Assembly (NCBI GenBank): GCA_002179805.1
Contig: NAVB01000675.1
Location: forward strand, 1-15,018
DNA from: Acanthamoeba lenticulata
Lineage: Eukaryota > Discosea > Longamoebia > Acanthamoebidae
Direction of reading: 5' to 3'
Length of the DNA stretch: 15,018 nt
The notes beneath the pieces were generated by a model that ran no database searches, was not told where the DNA came from, and saw only the letters and a list, made by a program, of their open reading frames with translations. The translations under genes were made by a program, and so were the position numbers. Positions 1 through 7,114 of the stretch are shown one piece after another. Each line of letters starts with the position of its first letter. Positions within the stretch are counted from its first letter, which is position 1.

Positions 1-1178
1 GCCCACAACGCCCAAAGAATAATTCATTATAAATAAAGAAATAAAGAAATAAAAGAGTGACGAAATAGCACGCAGCAAGGAAGGGCGCGGTAATTACCGA
101 GGAGAGGAAGCACGAGGGTGTCGGGGAACGCCTGGCGGAGCATCGACGTGAAGGTCACAATGGTCTCGTTCTGCACGGCCCACGTAGGCAGCCCGTGGGC
201 CGGGATGTCGCCCGTTCTGGTCCCCGCGCGCGCACGCACGCGTAAGCCAGCGGCCAGCAGCGAGGCAAGTGCGAGCGGGGCGAGCGAGCGAGTACAGGAG
301 GATGAAGTCGGGCCGCGAGTCGACCGCGCGCATGGCGTCGAGCCTGCAGGCCACGCCCAGAAAGCCAGGGTCAGTGATGATGAAGATGATGAGGCTCGCC
401 AGGCGGGGACGGTGTACGCGCTCTGGACCAGGGCGACGGGGCTGTCGCAGCCGTACTGGCCGTAGGGGAAGCGGCCCGACGGGTCGCCCCGCCGCGACGC
501 TGACGCGAATCCGGCGGCGGCCGTGCCTGTGCGAAGCGCGAGTGTACGAGCAGACCAAAGGCCCAGGCGTCGTCAGTCGTGTGCGGGGGCGGGAGCGGGC
601 TTGGAGCACAGGACTGAGGGACGCACCCATGGCGGAGAGCCCGCGACAGAAGGTCGTGCGGTTGGAAGTCGCCTCGTAGAGCACGTCCATGTGCACATCG
701 GACAGCTGGAAGAACCGCCCTCTGCGATTGAAAATTAATCATTTTAAATCACCATTTCACCATGGCTGGACAAATGAGGAGTGAAAGTGTTGTTGGGAAT
801 GATGAATTGTGTGTTGTGTGAATATCTGCTGCTGCATCAAAGCAACAAGTACCGTGGCGCGGTGGTGGGGTCGCCACCAGAATGCTGGTGATCTGTCTGC
901 ACGTGGATGACGCCGAAGAAGAGCAGCAACAGGAGCGTGAAGAATGCCGAGAAGAAGACGAAGCCGCACAAGAAGAAGCCCCACCTCTGCCACCGCTTCC
1001 TCTGCGATTTGCTGCGGCACGCGAAGATGTCGCGCCACTTGGACGATGGGGAATCAGCAGCTCCATCAGCTGAGCTCAAGAGGCTTTCCTCGTCCGCTCT
1101 ATGATATTGGTGATCGCCACCATTGACTGAAAAGAAGGGCCCACGGTGGGCGGATCGCGAGTCACCCCAGTCATCCAT
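1..1178 (-). CDS. Acid-sphingomyelinase-like phosphodiesterase, 5' part (partial)
   Basis: Exons on the minus strand: 1178..853, 721..627, 526..418, 343..296, 216..98, then an intron running off the left edge. About 232 residues are visible and all exon phases fit. The N-terminus is a roughly 66-residue cytoplasmic tail ending in a basic patch, followed by a hydrophobic segment (about residues 67-91), so this is probably a type II membrane protein. The lumenal part starts with FFQLSDVHMDVLYE, the Asp-x-His metal site of the calcineurin-like phosphoesterase fold. It continues with YGQYGCDSP (family cysteine and Cys-Asp-Ser-Pro signature) and PDFILLTGDIPAH (second metal aspartate). These motifs, in this order, are characteristic of the acid sphingomyelinase / SMPDL / PPN1 family. 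Substrate could be sphingomyelin, nucleotides or polyphosphate; the sequence does not decide. The rest of the catalytic domain (GNH and GHxH motifs) lies outside the window. A dileucine-type motif DEESLL in the tail hints at endolysosomal delivery. Confidence 0.85.
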
Positions 1179-1289
1179 TCCGCCTCTCCGCCGCACACCA
1201 CAAAAAAACTCTTTTATTCTATTTATAATATATTTTTTTAATTTTGCAATTCTGTATTTATTAAAACCGTTGCAGAGCCTCGTGCATGA

Positions 1290-1309
1290 GGCTTGGATCG
1301 ATCCAAGCC
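1290..1309. repeat. 20-bp perfect palindrome
   Basis: GGCTTGGATCGATCCAAGCC reads the same on both strands. Directly before it, 1278-1291 is a second, imperfect palindrome (CCTCGTGCATGAGG, one mismatched pair). The right half of the perfect palindrome forms the beginning of the first 39-bp direct repeat. A dimeric factor site is a plausible reading. Confidence 0.85.
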
Positions 1310-1388
1310 GAGGAAAAGGCCATAAGGTCTTTGTGCTGCAGCGTTCAGCATCGATCCAAGCCGAGGAAAAGGCCATAAGGTCTTTGTG
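1297..1388. repeat. 39-bp exact direct repeat, two copies
   Basis: Copies at 1297-1335 and 1350-1388 are identical by eye over 39 bases, beginning ATCGATCCAAGCC and ending AAGGTCTTTGTG, with a 14-base spacer (1336-1349), so the period is 53 bp. Only copy 1 has the full left arm of the palindrome at 1290-1309. The block lies in the divergent promoter, about 120 bp upstream of the RPB12 start. Confidence 0.9.
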
Positions 1389-1511
1389 AGCTTCCACGAC
1401 GAACCTTTGTGTCGGGTCAAAAAAAAAATGTTCCATAAATTTTCTTCAGCGGCCAGGTTTTCTTTTTGTTCTTCCTCCCGCAACCGAAAGGACGCAAATC
1501 CGAGATACAAG

Positions 1512-1791
1512 ATGATTTACATTTGCGGAGGTACGCAAAGCATTTTGCTCTCTCAACTTGTCAAGCACTCACTTGTTGTTGATCCTTTCCACCAGCTTGC
1601 GCTTATGAGAATGATATAAAGCCAAAGGAACCTATCCGATGCCGGGATTGTGGCTACAGGATCATGTACAAGAAGCGAACCAAGAGGAGTGCGTATCCCT
1701 TTCAACGTTGTTTTTAAAGTCGCGTCTCACTAATGAACACGACGACATGAATGCATTCACAGTTATCCAATTCGAGGCGCGCCGCAAGTGA
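1512..1791 (+). CDS. RPB12: RNA polymerase I/II/III shared subunit RPB12 (RPABC4)
   Basis: Exons 1512..1530, 1596..1688 and 1763..1791 join to a 46-residue protein. It carries the zinc-ribbon pairs ICGAC (Cys5, Cys8) and RCRDC (Cys22, Cys25), then [12 protein letters not shown] and the terminal FEAR of the family. RPB12 is the smallest common subunit of the three nuclear RNA polymerases; it binds one zinc ion and helps tether the RPB3/RPB11-type assembly platform. Lengths in other eukaryotes are about 50-70 residues. The ATG at 1512 is chosen because similarity begins there; the first ATG in this open frame is at 1428, and an unseen upstream exon is also possible, so the N-terminus is the weak point. 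Introns of 65 and 74 nt interrupt a 141-bp coding sequence, and the last exon is only 29 nt. Confidence 0.9.
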
Positions 1792-1959
1792 TCACCCACT
1801 ACTGAATTCTGGATCGTGTTGGTTCGCAGAGCGCTGCCATAAAGTTCGTTCCGCCAGTGTTGGCATCAAGATTTTTCTGTTAGTGCAGAAAAAAACGGCA
1901 CATTTTCCTAGGTGTGCGCGTCATGGACAACTGAGTTGATCCCCCTGTGAGCAAGGAAA

Positions 1960-2040
1960 GACAACTTGGCCGAGTGGTTAAGGCGGTAGACTTGAAATCT
2001 ACTGGGATTTCCCGCGCAGGTTCAAACCCTGCAGTTGTCG
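1960..2040 (+). tRNA. tRNA-Ser (anticodon UGA)
   Basis: The acceptor stem pairs GACAACT (1960-1966) with AGTTGTC (2033-2039), discriminator G2040. The anticodon stem GTAGA/TCTAC (1986-1990, 1998-2002) holds loop CTTGAAA with anticodon TGA at 1993-1995, which reads UCA. A long variable arm (GGG-ATTT-CCC) marks it as a class II tRNA, and the G discriminator fits serine. The T arm is GCAGG-TTCAAAC-CCTGC. Internal A box (TGGCCGAGTGG) and B box (GGTTCAAACCC) are intact. No intron and no encoded CCA, as expected of a nuclear eukaryotic gene. Confidence 0.97.
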
Positions 2041-2044
2041 ATTC

Positions 2045-2053
2045 TTTTTTTTT
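2045..2053 (+). terminator. Pol III T-run terminator
   Basis: Nine T residues begin four bases after the tRNA discriminator base, a standard RNA polymerase III stop. Confidence 0.85.
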
Positions 2054-2192
2054 AGTTTTGAAGTCACATTAAATATATACAAAAACAGCTATCCAAAGTG
2101 GACATAATATGTTTTGGTTTTGTTTTTCTTCATTATTAATAATTCAAAAAATATTTAACAAAAAACAACCAGGAACTGTGTGGCCTTTTGTG

Positions 2193-2280
2193 GTGGCACC
2201 ATCGGTTTGCCACTTGGCACTGGTCAGCTCTCTGTAGGCCCATGTTTGTGGAAGACGCAGGCGACAGGTCATTTGTCGCC
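2193..2280. other. Hairpin-rich 3' flank of the SPRING-like gene
   Basis: Within the spacer 2041-2328 (AT-rich to about 2160) lie two inverted repeats. GTGGCA/TGCCAC (2193-2198, 2208-2213) has a 9-base loop and overlaps a second short pair TGCCA/TGGCA (2208-2219). GGCGACA/TGTCGCC (2260-2266, 2274-2280) has a 7-base loop. They would fall in the 3' UTR of the minus-strand gene that ends at 2329. Function unknown; no gene was found here. Confidence 0.5.
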
Positions 2281-2328
2281 TTCATCATTCCACCCCATCG
2301 TCGTCCATTATTTGCTTCACCAGGACGG

Positions 2329-3835
2329 TCATCGCTCAATGCCCTCCGCGGCCGGTGGAGCGGCCGCGGCGTAGCAAAAGTGCGCGGGCGCGATGAAGAC
2401 GTGCTGGCGCAGGATGGAGGCCGACGACGTGCGACACAGCGCCAGGCACTGTTCCAACCGCGAAAGCGCTCCCGCCTCGGAGAGAACGCCTTGATCGCCG
2501 AGATCTGTCGCCACCGTCAACCATCACGTCTTGTGAGAACCCTCACACGGCCACCACCTTAAGAAGAAGAGGACGCACCTTCGAGGTTCATGCGCAGCCA
2601 GCTGTCAACGCGCGTCTGATGGCTCGGATTGAGGCAGCACGACACGCAGAACTCGTACTCCAGGCAGCACGACGTCCTGCCGCCATCACAACACAACAAC
2701 AACGGCGAGACTCTCCGATTGTGAGCTTGATGCATGGTCACGGCGGGGGCGAGACGGATCCAGGCCGGGGTGAGGCGCGAACCGAGTGTCGCACTGGTGG
2801 CACGAGTAGCGCGAGATGTTGGTCCGGTCGGACTCCCAGCAACAGCCGTGGCTCGAACCCGCGTACATCTGGTCCCAGCGGCACACATAGCCTGCGTGTG
2901 TGCGCGCGTGTCGTGCATGTGTGTGTCTGGTCAATCTCACGCGTGGAGCTCGACCGCCAGCATGCGCGCGGGGTGGGACGAAGTGAAGCACCTCGCTCGT
3001 CGACGACGTAGGTCTGGCCCTGCTTGGAGTTGTCGCAGTTGCGCAGCCACGTCTTCCCGACGATGAGCTCGTCATCGTCCGCGCCGCCGTCCCCTGATGG
3101 TGGTGGATCCTTGTTGGACGCCGCCTCTGCCGCCTTGTCCTTGTCCTTGTTGTTGTTGTTCTTGTCGAGCTCGCCGGCCCCGCCCGCGCGCTTGTCGCCA
3201 TCGCTCAGCTTTCGTCGAAAAAAGCCCCACCACCAATGGCGTCGGTGCACGGCCGGCGAGCCCCGGCCGCCGTAGTATTCTCTGCGCCCGTATGAGACCG
3301 CATCATAGTCGTCGTCGTGAGCATCATTTTCATCTCCATCTCCATCCTGGTCGCCGTCATCGTACCGAGAGGTGGCGATGATGGAGTAGATGAAGATCAT
3401 GACCACGACGCTCATGGTCACCGCTGCAGAGGAGGGCAACGCCACACACATACACGAGCTTTGTCGGTGAACGACGAGAGAGAGTTTGTTGCGCGTGGTG
3501 GTTCATACCGATGAGGGCAAGAAGAAGCCGCTGCATGCGCCGTCGCTGCTGGTTCTTGAGCCGCCTGGCCCTGTGTAGAAGCTGTGTGGAGGCCTCCCCA
3601 CGGTGAGCATAAAGTCAATAAATATAAGATTTAAATCTGTTTCGAGATGAAGCAGACCTGCTCTTCGGTGTAGGAGGCCTCGAACTGAGTCACATTGTCG
3701 TAGGCTGTAGGGCACAAAACTGGATGAGAAGGATTGATGCACACCACGTCATGCATGAGAAGGACACGTACACAGGCCATAAAACCGGGGCTGCAGATTA
3801 ATCACAAAATCCTGGCCTCCTTGCTCGATTTCCAT
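2329..3835 (-). CDS. SPRING (C12orf49)-like membrane protein
   Basis: Seven exons: 3835..3772, 3704..3658, 3581..3509, 3423..2992, 2891..2783, 2676..2579, 2504..2329, giving 332 residues in one frame. The start lies in a strong context (GCGACCATGG). A cytoplasmic tail with a basic stretch (residues 40-54) precedes one membrane segment (about 56-78). A long acidic and Asn/Lys-rich linker (80-185) follows, then a cysteine-rich lumenal domain with the family signatures RNCDNSKQGQ, GYVC, GCC, YEFCVSCC, EQCLALCRTSS and FCY. In animals SPRING sits in the Golgi, promotes site-1 protease (MBTPS1) maturation and supports SREBP signalling. The human protein is about 205 residues; the extra length here is mostly the linker. 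Whether this amoeba protein works with a site-1 protease is inference. The family call rests on ordered cysteine motifs and is strong. Confidence 0.88.
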
Positions 3836-4101
3836 GGTCGCGACCTGGCCCAAGAGGCAGGCCGGGGCATCAACGTTCACGCCCGTATGCAACCTGGTCC
3901 AAGCGACAGGCCCGCGCCTCTCTGGTTGAGTTGCCTTGCTCGAGCTGCCAAGAGGAAAACGAGAAATAGAAAAAACCAATGGAGGTCAAAGCTTGAACAA
4001 AGAGAACTGCAGTTGGGTGCGTGTCCACACCCGAGAATGGAGTACAGACAAACAGTTCCTGAGTTCAGACGATTTATGGACCGTAACGAGCCCCGCTGCC
4101 C
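3836..4101. promoter_or_regulatory. Spacer: SPRING-like promoter / oxidoreductase 3' flank
   Basis: This 266-bp stretch separates two minus-strand genes. The frame leading into the 3835 start stays open on the minus strand as far as about 3980 but contains no ATG, so it is most simply read as 5' UTR. No clear TATA-like element or other motif stood out. Confidence 0.45.
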
Positions 4102-5707
4102 TTAAAGTTCTGCGATCTTGATGCCCACCTTGCCTTGAGCTTGTCCGCTCTCGAGGTAGTGGTGAGCCTCACGGACGTCCTCCAGCGCAAAGACGCGGTC
4201 GAGATCGGGCCGGATGCGGCCTGCCTCCACGAGCTTCGCGACCTCGCGCAGCGCGTCGCCGTTGGGCCGGTAGATCACATAGTCCACGTGCACGTGCCTT
4301 CGGTCCTGCGTGAAGGCGGCCACCTTCTTCTGGGCGATGGACGAGACGGCGCTCACCAGGCCGCCCAGCAGGCCGCCGCTGTCGGTCATCGTGGCCAGCG
4401 GGCCTGTGCATAGAAGAGACGACATGGTCCGCTAACGCGTCAGAATCGATCGATGGCAATCGCAATGTGGCCACGAACCGCGCAGGGACAGGTAGTGCCC
4501 GCCGGGCTTGACGATGTGAAGGCCGCGCGCCTCGCTCCGGCCGCCGCCCACGGCGTCGAGCACGACGTCGACGCTCTCGGGGCTCGCCATGAACTGCTGG
4601 AATTCGGGGCTTCGGTAGTCGAGCACACGGTCGCACCCGAGCCGGACCAGCTTCTCCACGTTGCGCTCCCCGCACGAGGCCACCACGTAGTGGCCCCAGC
4701 TCTTGAGCAGCTGCACCGCAAACACGCCGATGCCGCCTGCGCAGCGCCTCGCGCGGTCAGCTTGTGTGCGGGGCCAAGCAGAGGAAGAAGTGAGTAAGGG
4801 CGCAAGTGAGAGAGTACCGCTGCCGCCGTTGATAAAGACGCGCTTGCTGGTGGACGACGAGAGGCCGGCGGTGTCGACCAACGCGCGCCAAGTCGTAAGG
4901 GCCACGAAGGGCATCGACCCGGCCTCTTGCATCGTGAGGTTGGGCGGCTTGGGCGCCAGCGCGTGCTGTCCGAACACGAGTCAGGTCAGCCGCGACTGCT
5001 CGAATCACAAGTCAACAACAAGGGTGGCGGACCTGGTTGATGGTGATGTACTCGGCGTGCGCGCCATCGCGGAAAAGCTCGGCCCCGCCCCACACGGCGT
5101 CGCCCTTCTTGAAATTCCACACGCCCGTGCCCACGTCGACCACAGTCCCTGCACACCACGCACGGCAGACGACGGGGCTCAGCCCAGCGGCGGCGCAGAG
5201 AACGACGAGGACGAGGATGAGGACGAGGATGAGGACAAGGAAGCTACCGGCGACGTCAAAGCCCGGGATGAAGGGCAGGCGGTGGCCCCGGGGTCCCTGC
5301 GCGGCGGCGGCCTCGAGGAGGGCGCGGCCGTAGCCCCGCCGCAGCATGCAGTCGATCGGGTTGACGCTGCTCGCGGCCACCTTCACCAGGACGTCGCCCT
5401 CGTCGTGGCGCGCGTTGACGTCGTGCAGCGAGGGCACCGGCCAGTCGTGCCGCACGAACAGCGAGGCCGGGTGCACCTCGGCGCTGTCGTCCAGGTCGTA
5501 CTGAGACACGACCGCCGCCCGCATGGTCTCCCTCGTAGAGGTCGCGCCGGCAGACGTTGTTGCATCGTTGTTGTTATGCTCCGAGGCGTTGATGGATAGG
5601 AATCTGCGCCGCGCAAGCTGAGTCCACGCCACGGTTGGCGCTGCAGGGCGGCCCAGTCCCTTCAGCATCACCACTGTGGCTGAGGTGCTGCGCGTGGCCA
5701 CTTTCAT
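4102..5707 (-). CDS. Mitochondrial RTN4IP1-like NAD(P)H oxidoreductase
   Basis: Five exons: 5707..5248, 5148..5033, 4965..4818, 4736..4479, 4403..4102, giving 427 residues. The first ~45 residues are Ser/Thr/Arg-rich and nearly free of acids (ARRRFLSIN), like a mitochondrial presequence. The body is a zinc-free medium-chain dehydrogenase/reductase: SSVNPIDCMLRRGYG and PFIPGFDVAGTVVDVG in the catalytic domain, NGGSGGIGVFAVQLLKSWG as the dinucleotide-binding Rossmann motif, LDAVGG, and a C-terminus ending QGKVGIKIAEL. The Pro-Ile-Asp motif, TDSGGLLGGL and KLVEAGRIRP point to RTN4IP1 (human about 396 residues), a mitochondrial NADPH-binding protein linked to coenzyme Q synthesis and respiratory function. 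Other quinone-oxidoreductase-like MDR members are the alternative. Intron 3 (81 nt) is a multiple of three and stop-free. The gene is head-to-head with the membrane protein at 5862. Confidence 0.88.
5204..5239 (+). repeat. Hexamer tandem repeat GACGAG/GATGAG in an intron
   Basis: Six near-identical 6-base units (GACGAG, GACGAG, GATGAG, GACGAG, GATGAG, GACAAG) lie inside intron 1 of the minus-strand oxidoreductase. In the transcript they appear as a pyrimidine-rich CTCGTC/CTCATC tract. Read on the plus strand they would encode Asp-Glu repeats, but no gene there is supported. Confidence 0.85.
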
Positions 5708-5861
5708 CTTCTTCGTATCTGTATGCTTTTCTACTTTCTTTTATTTCTTGTTGGTAAAAAAAAGAAAAAGAAAAAGAAAAAAGCACTCGATTATCCTCAC
5801 CTCTGCATCGTCTCGGAGGTCGCTTTGATCGCCGTAGGGAAGCCCGCACGACGAGCCAGCA
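5708..5861. promoter_or_regulatory. Bidirectional promoter with purine tract
   Basis: Only 154 bp separate the two start codons (5707 minus, 5862 plus). The spacer has a T-rich stretch (about 5725-5755) and an uninterrupted 28-base A/G tract (5756-5783) of A5G units. Shared promoter use is inferred from the distance. Confidence 0.55.
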
Positions 5862-7030
5862 ATGGTGCAGCACAGGACCGCCACGGCCCTCGTAGCCGGC
5901 GCGTTCACGTTGCTCAACGGATCTGCGGCCTTGGGCCTGTTCTCCTACGGCTTCTCCCTCTTCACCCTCTCTGACCGGCAGATGGTGAACGCGCCGCTCT
6001 TCCACGCGGTGGAGATCGCGCTCGCCCTCATCCTCCACACCTTCCACGTCCTCATGGGCTCTGTGTACGCACCCTCGCCCCACTCTGCCTGGTCATGTGG
6101 TGTGCACACGCACATTGGGCTAATGCTGCTGGCAAACGAACAGGTTTTGGAAGCTTCGGCTGATGGACCAGCGCGCTGACCTGCTCGCCTCCATCCAGCG
6201 GTCCGTGTTGGCCCCGGCACGAGTGTGGACATCGCTCACACTACATACACCAACGTGTTGTTTGCCACCCCCAGGTCGGTGACGGCGGTGACCGCGCTGC
6301 AGCTGGGGATGATGGCGTTCAACGGCTACGTCAATGCCTTCTTGTGGAACAAGGCGCCCTACTTTGGCCTCCTCTTCCTCCCCGCCGTCGTCGCGCTTCT
6401 CCTCGTACGTGTTTCTCCCGCCCGCCCCCAAGCCTACCCAGTCGCGGCCTGACCCGCGTTCTCCTGCCACAGCTGTGGCACTTCTGGTCGATCGACGTCC
6501 TCGAGGAGCGTCTGCGCATGCTGCAGGCCGCCGCCCTTCTCCAGGCGACGGCGCTGTGCGTCCTCTTTGTCGATACGGCCGCCAAGTGGAACGTGCGGCG
6601 CGAGCTGCTCGACACGCGCAGCCCGGCGCTCATGATCAAGGCGATGGACGACAATGACTTCTCGCTGCTGGCCTCGCTCGCGGTGGTCGTCTGCCTCGCG
6701 CGGGTCTATGGGGGTTGGTGGTTCACCAGCAGCCGGGTCGTCGCTGCCGTGCGGCCGTCCCAGGACGTCAGCAGCAAACAGCAAGGTGAAAAAGAAGAAC
6801 AAGAACAAGAGGAAGAGAGCGATGTGCTCCCGCGGCCGACGCTCGAGACCGCACACGTGTGGCTCCTCGCCGCGGCCTTCTTCTCCCTCCTCGGCCCGCC
6901 CATCACGCCGCTTCTGCTGAGCAGCGCCGTGCTGGTTGGCGCCACCATCAAGCCCAAGGTGTGGGACGGCAAGGGCGACATCTTCTACAAGCTGGGTGCT
7001 GGTCAGCGGCGTATCGACAACGACTACTGA
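5862..7030 (+). CDS. Multi-pass membrane protein, unknown family
   Basis: Exons 5862..6064, 6144..6200, 6275..6404 and 6473..7030 give 315 residues. I do not recognise the family. Hydrophobic segments lie near residues 9-33, 47-66, 90-110, 116-135, 148-164, 192-208 and 258-289, suggesting about seven membrane passes, the last one long and possibly a double pass. Conserved-looking features are HAVEIALALILHTFHVLMG in segment 2, the polar loop RLMDQRADLLASIQR after it, and a charged Glu/Gln-rich loop (about 234-247, EKEEQEQEEESD) before the last hydrophobic stretch. The C-terminus GAGQRRIDNDY is polar. The gene is head-to-head with the oxidoreductase and 84 bp upstream of the DUS gene. All introns (79, 74 and 68 nt) are GT-AG and phases match, so the structure is more certain than the function. 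Confidence 0.8.
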
Positions 7031-7071
7031 TGGTCTTCGCTACGTGCTGACGTCAACAACAAGGAAAGTGA

Positions 7072-7077
7072 AATAAA
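7072..7077 (+). terminator. Putative polyadenylation signal AATAAA
   Basis: AATAAA occurs 42 bases after the stop codon of the membrane protein, inside the 84-bp spacer (7031-7114) that must also hold the promoter of the next gene. The motif is short, so the call is tentative. Confidence 0.4.
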
Positions 7078-7114
7078 AACACAACAAGAAATCTCAATTG
7101 TGATTTTGCCGCAG

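Larger units (their letters stand above)
1179..1511. promoter_or_regulatory. Divergent promoter region between phosphodiesterase and RPB12
   Basis: This 333-bp spacer lies between two oppositely directed start codons (1178 minus, 1512 plus). It holds an AT-rich block at about 1200-1265, adjacent palindromes at 1278-1309, a 39-bp direct repeat within 1297-1388, and an A9 run at 1420-1428. No recognisable gene was found in it. The layout is consistent with a shared bidirectional promoter, which is an inference. Confidence 0.55.

Noticed and set aside
94..696. A continuous 200-codon minus-strand frame as a single exon
   Set aside because: It reads through several GT-AG introns. Only the parts at its start (the DVHMDVLYE segment) and around the PDFILL segment match the phosphodiesterase; splicing restores the YGQYGCDSP and TGDIPAH motifs from other frames.
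1751..1939. A 62-codon plus-strand frame over the RPB12 last exon
   Set aside because: It is in a different frame from the RPB12 exon, which ends the family correctly with FEAR followed by a stop at 1789-1791.
3635..3704. Possible separate small gene ending in a TAA near 3635
   Set aside because: I first read this as the last exon of another gene. Splicing at CAG|GTCTGC (3658/3657) into 3581 instead continues the frame into the SPRING membrane segment, and all seven exons then sum to a whole number of codons.
4703..5599. A long open frame on the plus strand (about 298 codons)
   Set aside because: It begins at TTG and is the antisense of the RTN4IP1-like gene and its introns. It has no domain, and the minus-strand exons carry the family motifs.
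7048..7055. TGACGTCA, a CRE-like palindrome just after the membrane-protein stop
   Set aside because: A single 8-bp word in GC-rich DNA; no second site or known factor in this organism, so not called as an element.
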